Shown in pieces: positions 45,835-58,130 of a stretch of DNA of 64,000 nucleotides. The stretch comes from Liolophura sinensis (Eukaryota; Mollusca; Polyplacophora; Chitonida; Chitonidae), in NCBI RefSeq assembly GCF_032854445.1, contig NC_088298.1, forward strand, positions 13,937,504 to 14,001,503. The letters are read 5' to 3'. Position numbers and translations under genes: made by a program. Every line of letters begins with the position of its first letter. Position 1 is the first letter of the stretch. The notes under the pieces are model-generated. The model saw only the letters and a list, made by a program, of their open reading frames with translations, made no database searches and had not been told where the DNA came from.

Positions 45835-47435
45835 CCTACATAATATTCAATGCCTATAAGTATGTTCAGTCTGCGGTTCTTTGTGGTTAGTTGAAGGGGA
45901 AACGCCTTGCGGGTTCAGTTTTATAGATAATGTCGATAAAGACGAATACTCAGCATTATCAGTGTGTCATTGACGGAGTTTGTTGTATTGGTAGACAGAT
46001 TCTCCTGTAAATATATGTTTGCCTATGTATGAGTATTTCATCGCACGTCTGAGCAGACTGGATATGCATCAAACACCTAGACCCTGACCACATTCACCTA
46101 AACACGGCTCATGTAGCCACCTAAGAGTTCAAAAAATTTCCTTTTTCTGTTATCTGGACAGATCCCTTTGTGGTAACTATCTCCAATGTCACATCGTATT
46201 TAATAGAAAATCATTCCAAAAGAGAAGGAATCTCCACACCGCTCCGATGACCTTAACTAACCCACGCCGCGCTCAGTTCCGTCAAAGTAACACACCGTTA
46301 CAACTCTTATCTTATCGCTTTGTAGTATTCAACTGATTTCGCACATTGGCCATTCAACACACAGCAAGACCTACCAATAACATATGGCAAGATTGGAATT
46401 TACAGACACAAAAAAAAAAAAAAAACATTCTCGCCCAAACTTGACTATACAGGTCAAAATTACACGATTAGTCATGTTCTTGCTAACTTACACAGCATTT
46501 CAAATAAAAATTATTACTCAATCAACAAAAAAATCTGCATGGGCATGTAGCCTTCAAAATTAAAAAAAAAGATTATAATCTATACGCCACTGTTGCATGG
46601 TTTACACCTGACAGCTTCATTGTTTTGTTGAACATTCGTACTATCACCAATCTGAAACAGTTTATAAGTTAATATTGCTGTTTGAAAACCACTCGTCTTA
46701 TTTAAAATCTATAGGTTGCAGCCTCATAGGTCAGCGTTCCGAGGGCAAGACTCATGCCCGAACCGAGTATTTCGACAGTATTCACGGTATTCAGAAAGTA
46801 CTTAATGTCTGCAAAAACAATTGCTCGACCCACAGTGTACTAGTTGAAGCTCTTTTTTTGTTCAAACATGCACAGTTATCTTTTTTTCCATCTTTTGATT
46901 TTTATCTTTTGTTTCCCTACGTAAGTGATTTCTTTCCTCTATTAGACCTACCAGCACTATACACTATAGCTATCTACATGTTTTTACAAAGTGTTTGATA
47001 TGTATCCTATGTGAAAACCCTTGTAGTTATCCATCCGTATAGTCCTGGGTAAAGGTTTAGGCACCGACATTTTTGATACAGATATATACACAAAATCATG
47101 AAGTTTGTTTTCAGCCTTGTAAGATTTGATCGTATTGGTAGACATGTTTTCCTCCCGACTGCATAAAATGTATTTGTCCACGCGCATATATAGGCTGTTT
47201 TAACCCGTGGTTATCAGGGCGTCAAAACGTATACACTAATCAGTAAGGCCGGTGTGGTATAGACACACCTCAGCGCTCGATATTATCCGAAGGCCATCTG
47301 ACATAATGAACAAGAGAGCGGACGCTCGCACATCGTCTCCAAGCAAGGTTAATGAACAACCAACACCTCCACATGCACAAAACACTGAAGATGGCCACCG
47401 CAACTTTTCGGATTATGTTATTACTTTAATTTTTT
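45835..47435. other. Noncoding stretch, no gene recognised
   Basis: Includes an A-run near 46,411-46,426. No convincing exon. Confidence 0.45.
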
Positions 47436-47441
47436 TTTTTT

Positions 47442-47492
47442 ACAAACTATCGCCGGTCGTTCGGGCGAGACTACGTTATTACTCATATATGT
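47442..47492 (+). pseudogene. Inverted decayed copy of a receptor exon
   Basis: ACAAACTATCGCCGGTCGTT, then CGGGCGAGACTACGTTATTAC matches the start of the minus-strand exon at 43,536 downward at about 40 of 50 positions. In the matching frame it reads NYRRSFGRDYVITHI and soon meets a stop. The acceptor AG is changed to AC (TTTTTTTTACAAAC). It is a remnant of an inverted duplication, about 4 kb away and on the opposite strand. Confidence 0.7.
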
Positions 47493-47499
47493 TCATATT

Positions 47500-47935
47500 A
47501 GTGCGTATATATGTTTTTCTTAAACATTTCCATTTCTTAAAGCATTTCCACTGTATTTTAAAGTGCAAAATACATCACTTGTTATACAATTCAATATATA
47601 CCGATATATAATCGTCGTCTTTTTCCAGAACCACCATCCCGAGTGTGCCTTCTTATGAACAGTCATGGTATAGACATCTTGGCGCGTACTGAAACAGATA
47701 AAAAAAATAAGTGACGTACATCCTTTTTAATCCATGTAAACCAAACATATAATACACTTTCCATGTAACAATTTGCAAAGCCTGTACATAAATAGTGATG
47801 ACAACAGAGCATTTGAGTCATTCTTGACCAGTGACGTCAAACATATTCTAATTTACATCACTATATACTTTATTTAACTATAATTCTGCTTAAGTTATGG
47901 TGATGAGAAGGGCGGGGAGTAAGTTGCTACTATTT
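47500..47935. other. Noncoding stretch, no gene recognised
   Basis: Nothing recognised beyond the exon remnant upstream. Confidence 0.45.
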
Positions 47936-47939
47936 AAAC

Positions 47940-48062
47940 ATTACATGAACTGTTATAATATAACTTCGTAACTGAGGCCATTTGACAAGAGGTTGGATAT
48001 CATCAGTTCTACATGTGGATACATTTTCCAAATATCGCTACTTTTACTCTGCATGCCATAGT
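47940..48062 (+). repeat. Dispersed repeat R2, copy
   Basis: TTACATGAACTGTTATAATA, AACTGAGGCCATTTGACAAG and AGGTTGGATATCATCAGTTC align with R2 at 4985. Confidence 0.55.
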
Positions 48063-48069
48063 TTTTATG

Positions 48070-48525
48070 TCCCATAAAGACTTAGGGCACTGCATTTGGC
48101 TCAACCGTATAAAGTGCTATTTTCAACCAAGCAAATCAGCCCTGACCAACCAAATTACATTCAGGCTCCAATCCAGCTATCGCTATAGTTCACGGTTTGG
48201 TTGCTTCCTACTTCAGAACGGATGTTAGTGTCTACCTGGTGAAGGGTGGTTGTTTACTTCTTCCATTCATGCTAGAAGCCTCAGTGAAAAAAACCTTTAG
48301 CTATATGCCGTTAACCAATATTCAAATAAATAAATAAATAAGTCAACCGATACAATACAAGTGTGTAAATCAACGTGACATCCTAGTATATGCTATAACA
48401 GAATATTTATTTTATTTTTACATTACACTGTATTCAAGAAGACTTCATAGGCCCATGTCATTAATGTGGGAGAAAAACGGGCAGACAAGGCTGGGTATCA
48501 ATTTTTCCAGATTATGTCTATAATA
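48070..48525. other. Noncoding stretch, no gene recognised
   Basis: Ends with a short AAATAAAT run near 48,325, possibly a SINE tail remnant. Confidence 0.4.
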
Positions 48526-48533
48526 TTTTCTTT

Positions 48534-48752
48534 AGTGGTGTTTTACGCTGTTCTCAATAATATTTCGTGGAACAACTACCAGCGTTATGGTATGAGGAAA
48601 CCGGTAAAATCACGACCATCCGCAGAATGCTGGCAGAACTTCCAAGACACGAGCCAGCATGAACTGCACTTGAACTCACAGCGATAGTACTGGTGAGACT
48701 AATTTTAATATTGTGCTGCGCCAGCACGCTAACCATTCGGAAACGCGGAAAG
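48534..48752 (-). mobile_element. SINE family A, diverged nearly full-length copy
   Basis: TTAGTGGTGTTTTACGCTGT, TCTCAATAATATTTCG, CAGCGTTATGGTATGAGG, ACGACCATCCGCAGAATGCT, GAGCCAGCATGAACTGC and GCTGCGCCAGCACGCTAACC keep the full order of the family A complement, with many substitutions and small gaps. Confidence 0.82.
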
Positions 48753-48759
48753 CCCTGTC

Positions 48760-49220
48760 CTATCAGAGTAAACAGCACATCATAAATTACACACAAATGC
48801 CCACATTTATTTTGATTAAAAAGTACAATAATAAAGAAATAACATAATAAACGAGACAAGTTGTTATATGAGGGGTATAGCTTTCACCGGTTTCAGAGGA
48901 CAGCTAGTTCGATTCGGAATGCTCTTTATCCTTAACAGCAATCAGAGGCAGAAAGCTTTATTAAAAAAAGACAGTGAGATATAGCACCTAATCCAATCCC
49001 CTCAAGTAAATAAATAAGCAAAAGAATAAATAAATACATGTAAATAAACAATGGCTTCACCTGACATTCTTGAAGCACCCCCCGTCAGTCGGGCTCACTG
49101 TTGTCATGTGAATCTGGTGAAATGACATCAGAAATAAAACCACTGGCCAACAGTCCATCCCTCCAGGCAACATGGCTTTAGAAGATCTGAAAAATGGACC
49201 GAAGTTAACAAAAACAATAA
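48760..49220. other. Noncoding stretch, no gene recognised
   Basis: Contains AAATAAATA runs (about 49,010-49,045). Nothing else recognised. Confidence 0.45.
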
Positions 49221-49225
49221 TGAAT

Positions 49226-49605
49226 CTGACATGACCGCATGGCTACTGAGTGGCAGAGAAGCTCACGGTCTAACCCGCGAAACTGACTTGAGTGACTGAG
49301 AAATTGACATGACTGCATTTGTGACTGAATGACAGAGAAACTGATGGTTTAACTCGAGAAATTTACCCGGGTGATTTGAGAAATTGACATGACTGCATGT
49401 GTGACTGAGTGACAGAGAAACCCACAGTCTAACCCGAGAAACTGAGTGAGTGATTGAGAAGTTGACATGACTGCACGGGTGACTGACTGGCACAGAAACT
49501 CACGGTCTAACCAGAGATATTGACCGAGTGGCTTAGAAATTGACATGACTGCACTGGTGGCAGACCGCAGTGGCAGAGAAACTGGTCTAACCCAAAAAAG
49601 TGACG
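49226..49605 (+). repeat. ~79-bp degenerate tandem repeat (5 copies)
   Basis: The unit begins GAGAAATTGACATGACTGCA, with GTGACTGAGTGACAGAGAAA, then CTCACGGTCTAACCCGAGAA, and ends ACTGAGTGAGTGATT. Copies start near 49,226, 49,300, 49,378, 49,457 and 49,536. Ser/His-rich minus-strand frames over it are artefacts. Confidence 0.9.
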
Positions 49606-50080
49606 GTTGGAGCTGGAATTTATCAAGTTTCCACTGTAGTTTTATGCTTGTGTTGATTTACCATGGAAACACCTGGGAACACGTACTTACCTTAAATTGA
49701 TAGCTCACACGACTGGTACAACGGACAGATAAACTAATTGGTATCCAGCAGTAGTACAGAGATATTCAATGTAAGCTTATGGAAGAAGACAGGGCTGTGA
49801 CAGTATACGTGATCGCAGCCCTACAGAGCTATAAGTGGGGTACCACTGTAAATCGAAGTCATCCACATCACATAATTAGATGCTTATGTATGTAAGCATA
49901 CATACTTACCTCACGGATGGGACACTGGGATGACAGAGAGGAAACCATACAACATACTCATAATTTTGACATTTTCAGCATTTCTGAATTAAATTCTGAA
50001 CATATTTTCTGAAGTATTTTTTTGTATAAAGAGGAATTCCTCCAAAAAGAGGACAAATCTCATGCCTGTAACCTGCTTAC

Positions 50081-50177
50081 CAGTGTTTACGCGTCTTGTC
50101 ATACAACGCGACCAACCAAGCAGTTGTCTGTCATAGGTGACAATCCCACCAGCAGTATTACGCAGCGGTACATGAAT
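50081..50177 (-). CDS. Candidate exon, possibly PAN-like
   Basis: Acceptor CTAACCCTTATACAG and donor GTAAGCAGG enclose an open 97-bp block. It reads RNTAGGIVTYDRQLLGWS then RCMTRRVNT. The SRCMTR..VNT pattern resembles the first helix of PAN/apple modules, which occur in lophotrochozoan surface receptors, but the second helix Cys is Arg. It ends in phase 1, compatible with the exon at 45,648. Weak evidence; it may be chance. Confidence 0.25.
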
Positions 50178-50179
50178 CT

Positions 50180-50825
50180 GTATAAGGGTTAGAGGTATGC
50201 GCTGTAGGCTTATCACTGTATGGCGTACAGCCTCAATAGGCTTCAAATACATATAGGGCCGGATGAAATGTATACGCACTTTTCAGTGTGCAGGTCAATC
50301 CGGATGTTTGAGGCACACGATTGACGCAAGTACACATGGGTAAAGATCCGAAGTCCGCATAGACATAAGCACTGTATAGGCCTACAGTACATACATATAC
50401 AGTACACTCTTGACAAGCAAACTTTGGTGTTTATCACAGTGGCGGGACATATACATAAATTACCATGTAACCAATGAATACCGGTCTGCATGTGTCGTTG
50501 CCAAACGAGACAGGCGTACAGGCCTTTAACAGTTCATCATACGTCATGTATTCATGTATGTTTGGGAGATTTTAAGGTGAATGGAAGGACGGTAACAGCG
50601 TGTAGGCGATGTATTTTTTGAATACCCTATATATTAAAGCTTTATTGAATCACGTGTAAACATCGTTAAGCTGTTATTGATTCGGATAAAAATATGCTTC
50701 CTTAAATGTTTCGGTAGGCCTATGTAGGACACTGCTGCAAACAAAAAGGCTATCCTTTCAAGCAATATACGTTTAGCAGACTGAACGTATATCCACACAG
50801 TTACAGAAGCCCTTATCATATATAG
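50180..50825. other. Noncoding stretch, no gene recognised
   Basis: Rich in TACATACAT-type short motifs but no tandem array. Confidence 0.45.
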
Positions 50826-50828
50826 TAT

Positions 50829-50990
50829 TTATTTATTTGATTGGTGCTTCCTGCTTGAGACAACATGTGGAAATCTGTCATTAACTTGTCATGTTGCGTG
50901 TAATAAGTAGTAGAATTGTAAGGCTGAAAGTTATATTTGTTTTATATTTATTTGATTGGTTTTTAACACCGTGCTCGAGAAGTTTTCTGA
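50829..50990 (-). mobile_element. Two short family A SINE 3' remnants
   Basis: TTTATTTATTTGATTGGTGC at 50,829 and TATTTATTTGATTGGTTTTT plus AACACCGTGCTCGAGAAG at 50,946 are the tail ends of two reverse-oriented copies; bodies are missing or decayed. Confidence 0.65.
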
Positions 50991-50999
50991 GAGTTACAA

Positions 51000-51435
51000 T
51001 TGTGGTACAGTAATTTTCCCCACTCTACGTACAATGTGTAATACTACAGACAAATATATTTGAGTTTGTATCGAGTAGGTTAATCATTTCCTGACATATA
51101 ATCAGTTGGTTATCTAACAGCAGTTTTTCTGTTTCCTCTTACCTACAGCATTACACAAGGGAACTGGGTGGCCACTCAAGATACTGACCCCGATACTGTT
51201 GCACGACGTGACTTGCAAGTCTCTAGTTCATGCCTACATCACAGACAGTATACATACAAGCTTAATACATGTGTATGCTGTATTTATCCCAAAATTCGCT
51301 TGAAAAAAAGTGCCTGTTTAGAGGCATATAGAAAAGGTCATAAAATATTACTTCTGGCGGTGTAACATACATTTTTCCACAATATCATTCTACATCCAAC
51401 TTTCTAAAATCAATATAGTCAGGCAAATGAGTAAC
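51000..51435. other. Noncoding stretch, no gene recognised
   Basis: Nothing recognised. Confidence 0.45.
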
Positions 51436-51437
51436 TC

Positions 51438-51536
51438 AGTCATGGACAAAATTTGAGGTCAAATACAGTAAGTCACGGACAAAATTTGAGGTCAAATACA
51501 GTAAGTCATGGACAAAATTTGAGGTCAAATACAGTA
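51438..51536 (+). repeat. 33-bp tandem repeat, 3 copies
   Basis: AGTCATGGACAAAATTTGAG, then GTCAAATACAGTA three times, with one C/T difference (CATGG/CACGG) in the middle copy, so it is a very recent expansion. Confidence 0.96.
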
Positions 51537-51539
51537 GGT

Positions 51540-51903
51540 TTGAAGACGACTTCTCTCCATTTACCGCAGACTCCTGCACTCTTTCCCTCTAGTATGCAAA
51601 CAATATTTACACAGACTACGAGACCAGAGCACCTTGAAAATCAATCTATTTCTGCTGTACAGCGTAAATGGCATGACTTGGTATAGTATTCATTCCGTAG
51701 CTAGGGAAAGTTTGCAGGCAAAAGAGAATGCAAACTTATGAATGCCTAATTTGCATACTGAACTATGCAATTTATGAAATACTCGACAATGCACTTACTT
51801 GGGTCCTCTACAACAATAGTGGAGGAAATCAGACAGTACGGACACAAACGTTATACATACATGTACTGATCCCCTCCTTCATAGTTACATGGATATTTCT
51901 AGA
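51540..51903. other. Spacer before the satellite array
   Basis: No repeat or gene recognised. It marks the left boundary of the 76-bp satellite. Confidence 0.6.
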
Positions 51904-52429
51904 GTGAAGAGTGTGCATACTGAGACAGTTTGGGCAATCACGGGAAGTGGCTGTCTTCTGTGACAGGTTGTGTCGTCATGTGAAGAGTGTGTATACTGAG
52001 ACAGTTTGGGCAATCACGTGAAGTGGCTGTCTTCTGTGACAGGTTGTGTCCTCATGTGAAGAGTGTGTATACCGAGACAGTTTGGGCAGTCACGTGAAGT
52101 GGCTGTCTTCTGTGACAGGTTGTGTCGTCATGTGAAGAGTGTGTATACTGAGACAGTTTGGGCAATCACGTGAAGTGGCTGTCTTCTGTGACAGGTTGTG
52201 TCGTCATGTGAAGAGTGTGTATACTGAGACAGTTTGGGCAATCACGTGAAGTGGCTGTCTTCTGTGACAGGTTGTGTCCTCATGTGAAGAGTGTGTATAC
52301 CGAGACAGTTTGGGCAGTCACGTGAAGTGGCTGTCTTCTGTGACAGGTTGTGTCGTCATGTGAAGAGTGTGTATACTGAGACAGTTTGGGCAATCACGCG
52401 AAGTGGCTGTCTTCTGTGACAGGTTGTGT

Positions 52430-55400
52430 CCTCATGTGAAGAGTGTGTATACTGAGACAGTTTGGGCAGTCACGGGAAGTGGCTGTCTTCTGTGACAGGT
52501 TGTGTCGTCATGTGAAGAGTGTGTATATCGAGACAGTTTGGGCAGTCACGTGAAGTGGCTGTCTTCTGTGACAGGTTGTGTCGTCATGTGAAGAGTGTGT
52601 ATACTGAGACAGTTTGGGCAGTCACGTGAAGTGGCTGTCTTCTGTGACAGGTTGTGTCGTCATGTGAAGAGTGTGTATACTGAGACAGTTTGGGCAATCA
52701 CGTGAAGTGGCTGTCTTCTGTGACAGGTTGTGTCGTCATGTGAAGAGTGTGTATACTGAGACTGTTTGGGTAGTCACGTGAAGTGGCTGTCTTCTGTGAC
52801 AAGTTGTGTCGTCATGTGAAGAGTGTGTATACCGAGACAGTTTGGGCAGTCACGTGAAGTGGCTGTCTTCTGTGACAGGTTGTGTCCTCATGTGAAGAGT
52901 GTGTATACTGAGACAGTTTGGGCAATCACGTGAAGTGGCTGTCTTCTGTGACAGGTTGTGTCGTCATGTGAAGAGTGTGTATACTGAGACAGTTTGGGCA
53001 ATCACGTGAAGTGGCTGTCTTCTGTGACAAGTTGTGTCGTCATGTGAAGAGTGTGCATACTGAGACAGTTTGGGCAGTCACGGGAAGTGGCTGTCTTCTG
53101 TGACAGGTTGTGTCGTCATGTGAAGAGTGTGTATACCGAGACAGTTTGGGCAGTCACGTGAAGTGGCTGTCTTCTAAGACAGGTTGTGTCGTCATGTGAA
53201 GAGTGTGTATACTGAGACAGTTTGGGCAATCACGTGAAGTGGCTGTCTTCTGTGACAGGTTGTGTCGTCATGTGAAGAGTGTGTATACTGAGACTGTTTG
53301 GGTAGTCACGTGAAGTGGCTGTCTTCTGTGACAAGTTGTGTCGTCATGTGAAGAGTGTGTATACCGAGACAGTTTGGGCAGTCACGTGAAGTGGCTGTCT
53401 TCTGTGACAGGTTTGTGTCGTCATGTGAAGAGTGTGTATACCGAGACAGTTTGGGCAATCACGTGAAGTGGCTGTCTTCTGTGACAGGTTATGTCCTCAT
53501 GTGAAGAGTGTGTATACCGAGACAGTTTGGGTAGTCACGTGAAGTGGCTGTCTTCTGTGACAGGTTGTGTCCTCATGTGAAAAGTGTGTATACTGAGACA
53601 GTTTGGGCAGTCACGTGAAGTGGCTGTCTTCTGTGACAGGTTGTGTCGTCATGTGAAGAGTGTGTATACTGAGACAGTTTGGGCAATCACGTGAAGTGGC
53701 TGTCTTCTGTGACAACTTGTGTCGTCATGTGAAGAGTGTGTATATCGAGACAGTTTGGGTAGGCACGTGAAGTGGCTGTCTTCTGTGACAGGTTGTGTCG
53801 TCATGTGAAGAGTGTGTATACTGAGACAGTTTGGGCAGTTACGCGAAGTGGCTGTCTTCTGTGACAGGTTGTGTCGTCATGTGAGAAGTGTGTATACCAA
53901 GACAGTTTGGGCAGTCACGTGAAGTAGCTGTCTTCTGTGACAGGTTGTGTCCTCATGTGAAGAGTGTGTATACCGAGACAGCTTGGACAATCACGCGAAG
54001 TGGCTGTCTTCTGTGACAGGTTGTGTCGTCATGTGAAGAGTGTGTATACCGAGACAGTTTGGGCAGTCACGCGAAGTGGCTGTCTTCTGTGACAGGTTGT
54101 GTCGTCATGTGAAGAGTGTGTATACCGAGACAGTTTGGGCAATCACATGAAGTGGCTGTCTTCTGTGACAAGTTGTGTCGTCATGTGAAGAGTGTGCATA
54201 CTGAAACAATTTGAGCAATCACGTGCAGTGGCTGTCTTCTGTGACAGGTTGTGTCCTCATGTGAAGAGTGTGTATACCGAGACAGTTTGGGCAGTCACGT
54301 GAAGTGGCTGTCTTCTGTGACAACTTGTGTCGTCATGTGAAGAGTGTGTATACCAAGACAGTTTGGGCAGTCACGTGAAGTGGCTGTCTTCTGTGACAGG
54401 TTGTGTCCTCATGTGAAGAGTGTGTATACCGAGACAGTTTGGGCAGTCACGTGAAGTGGCTGTCTTCTGTGACAGGTTGTGTCCTCATGTGAAGAGTGTG
54501 TATACCGAGACAGTTTGGGCAGTCACGTGAAGTGGCTGTCTTCTGTGACAACTTGTGTCGTCATGTGAAGAGTGTGTATACCAAGACAGTTTGGGCAATC
54601 ACGTGAAGTGGCTGTCTTCTGTGACAGGTTGTTTCGTCATGTGAAGAGTGTGTATACCGAGACAGTTTGGGCAATCACGTGAAGTGGCTGTCTTCTGTGA
54701 CAGGTTGTGTCGTCATGTGAAGAGTGTGTATACTGAGACAGTTTGGGCAATCACGCGAATTGGCTGTCTTCTGTGACAGGTTGTGTCCTCATGTGAAGAG
54801 TGTGTATACCGAGACAGTTTGGGCAATCACGTGAAGTGGCTGTCTTCTGTGACAAGTTGTGTCCTCATGTGAAGAGTGTGTATACTGAGATAGTTTGGGC
54901 AATCACGGGAAGTGGCTGTCTTCTGTGACAAGTTGTGTCCTCATGTGAAGAGTGTGTATACTGAGACAGTTTGGGCAGTCACGTGAAGTGGCTGTCTTCT
55001 GTGACAGGTTGTGTCCTCATGTGAAGAGTGTGTATACCGAGACAGTTTGGGCAATCACGTGAAGTGGCTGTCTTCTGTGACAAGTTGTGTCGTCATGTGA
55101 AGAGTGTGTATACCAAGACAGTTTGGGCAGTCACGTGAAGTGGCTGTCTTCTGTGACAGGTTGTGTCCTCATGTGAAGAGTGTGTATACCGAGACAGTTT
55201 GGGCAGTCACGTGAAGTGGCTGTCTTCTGTGACAGGTTGTGTCCTCATGTGAAGAGTGTGTATACCGAGACAGTTTGGGCAGTCACGTGAAGTGGCTGTC
55301 TTCTGTGACAACTTGTGTCGTCATGTGAAGAGTGTGTATACCGAGACAGTTTGGGCAATCACGTGAAGTGGCTGTCTTCTGTGACAGGTTGTTTCGTCAT

Positions 55401-58130
55401 GTGAAGAGTGTGTATACCGAGACAGTTTGGGCAATCACGTGAAGTGGCTGTCTTCTGTGACAGGTTGTGTCGTCATGTGAAGAGTGTGTATACTGAGACA
55501 GTTTGGGCAATCACGCGAATTGGCTGTCTTCTGTGACAGGTTGTGTCCTCATGTGAAGAGTGTGTATACTGAGACAGTTTGGGCAATCACGTGAAGTGGC
55601 TGTCTTCTGTGACAAGTTGTGTCCTCATGTGAAGAGTGTGTATACTGAGATAGTTTGGGCAATCACGGGAAGTGGCTGTCTTCTGTGACAAGTTGTGTCA
55701 TCATGTGAAGAGTGTGTATACTGAGACAGTTTGGGCAGTCACGTGAAGTGGCTGTCTTCTGTGACAGGTTGTGTCCTCATGTGAAGAGTGTGTATACCGA
55801 GACAGTTTGGGCAATCACGTTAAGTGGCTGTCTTCTGTGACAAGTTGTGTCCTCATGTGAAGAGTGTGTATACCGAGACAGTTTGGGTAGTCACGTGAAG
55901 TGGCTGTCTTCTGTGACAAGTTGTGTCCTCATGTGAAGAGTGTGTATACCGAGACAGTTTGGGCAGTCACGCGAAGTGGCTGTCTTCTGTGACAGGTTGT
56001 GTCATCATGTGAAGAGTGTGTATACTGAGACAGTTTGGGCAATCACGCGAAGTGGCTGTCTTCTGTGACAAGTTATGTCCTCATGTGAAGAGTGTGTATA
56101 CTGAGACAGTTTGGGCAGTCACGTGAAGTGGCTGTCTTCTGTGACAGGTTGTGTCGTCATGTGAAGAGTGTGTATACCAAGACAGTTTGGGCAATCACGT
56201 GAAGTGGCTGTCTTCTGTGACAAGTTGTGTCCTCATGTGAAGAGTGTGTATACTGAGACAGTTTGGGCAATCACGTGAAGTGGCTGTCTTCTGTGACAGG
56301 TTGTGTCGTCATGTGAAGAGTGTGTATACCGAGACAGTTTGGGTAGTCACGTGAAGTGGCTGTCTTCTGTGACAGGTTGTGTCGTCATGTGAAAAGTGTG
56401 TATACTGAGACAGTTTGGGCAGTCACGCGAAGTGGCTGTCTTCTGTGACAGGTTGTGTCGTCATGTGAGAAGTGTGTATACCAAGACAGCTTGGGCAATC
56501 ACGTGAAGTGGCTGTTTTCTGTGACAGGTTGTGTCCTCATGTGAAGAGTGTGTATACCGAGACAGTTTGGGCAATCACGTGAAGTGGCTGTCTTCTGTGA
56601 CAGGTTGTGTCGTCATGTGAAGAGTGTGTATACCGAGACAGTTTGGGCAGTCACGCGAAGTGGCTGTCTTCTGTGACAAGTTGTGTCCTCATGTGAAGAG
56701 TGTGTATACTGAGACAGTTTGGGCAATCACGCGAAGTGGCTGTCTTCTGTGACAGGTTGTGTCGTCATGTGAGAAGTGTGTATACCGAGACAGTTTGGGC
56801 AGTCACGCGAAGTAGCTGTCTTCTGTGACAGGTTGTGTCCTCATGTGAAGAGTGTGTATACCGAGACAGTTTGGGCAATCACGTGAAGTGGCTGTCTTTT
56901 GTGACAGGTTGTGTCGTCATGTGAAGAGTGTGTATACTGAGACAGTTTGGGCAATCACGTGAAGTGGCTGTCTTCTGTGACAAGTTGTGTCGTCATGTGA
57001 GAAGTGTGTATACCAAGACAGTTTGGGCAGTCACGTGAAGTGGCTGTCTTCTGTGACAGGTTGTGTCCTCATGTGAAGAGTGTGTATACTGAGACAGTTT
57101 GGGCAATCACGTGAAGTGGCTGTCTTCTGTGACAGGTTGTGTCGTCATGTGAAAAGTGTGTATACCGAGACAGTTTGGGCAGTCACGCGAAGTGGCTGTC
57201 TTCTGTGACAGGTTGTGTCGTCATGTGAAGAGTGTGTATACTGAGACAGTTTGGGCAATCACGGGAAGTGGCTGTCTTCTGTGACAACTTGTGTCGTCAT
57301 GTGAAGAGTGTGTATACCGAGACAGTTTGGGCAGTCACGTGAAGTGGCTGTCTTCTGTGACAGGTTGTGTCATCATGTGAAGAGTGTGTATACTGAGACA
57401 GTTTGGGCAATCACGCGAAGTGGCTGTCTTCTGTGACAAGTTATGTCCTCATGTGAAGAGTGTGTATACTGAGACAGTTTGGGCAGTCACGTGAAGTGGC
57501 TGTCTTCTGTGACAGGTTGTGTCGTCATGTGAAGAGTGTGTATACCAAGACAGTTTGGGCAATCACGTGAAGTGGCTGTCTTCTGTGACAAGTTGTGTCC
57601 TCATGTGAAGAGTGTGTATACTGAGACAGTTTGGGCAATCACGTGAAGTGGCTGTCTTCTGTGACAGGTTGTGTCGTCATGTGAAGAGTGTGTATACCGA
57701 GACAGTTTGGGTAGTCACGTGAAGTGGCTGTCTTCTGTGACAGGTTGTGTCGTCATGTGAAAAGTGTGTATACTGAGACAGTTTGGGCAGTCACGCGAAG
57801 TGGCTGTCTTCTGTGACAGGTTGTGTCGTCATGTGAGAAGTGTGTATACCAAGACAGCTTGGGCAATCACGGGAAGTGGCTGTTTTCTGTGACAGGTTGT
57901 GTCCTCATGTGAAGAGTGTGTATACCGAGACAGTTTGGGCAATCACGTGAAGTGGCTGTCTTCTGTGACAGGTTGTGTCGTCATGTGAAGAGTGTGTATA
58001 CCGAGACAGTTTGGGCAGTCACGTGAAGTGGCTGTCTTCTGTGACAAGTTGTGTCCTCATGTGAAGAGTGTGTATACTGAGACAGTTTGGGCAATCACGC
58101 GAAGTGGCTGTCTTCTGTGACAGGTTGTGT
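52430..58130 (+). repeat. Higher-order satellite block, copy 1 (75 monomers)
   Basis: Monomer-specific variants recur 5,700 bp downstream. Examples are GTGAGAAGTG at 53,881 and 59,581, GTTTCGTCAT near 54,630 and 60,330, CACGCGAATTGG near 54,754 and 60,454, and GCAGTTACGCG near 53,835 and 59,535. The offset is 5,701 before, and 5,700 after, the single extra T near 53,411. Confidence 0.92.

Noticed and set aside
46675-46998. 107-codon plus-strand frame
   Set aside because: No recognisable domain and no splice or promoter support; the hydrophobic end is simple A+T-rich sequence.
49901-49980. A signal-peptide first exon on the minus strand (MSMLYGFLSV...) before a GTAAGT donor
   Set aside because: An in-frame TGA lies directly before the donor.
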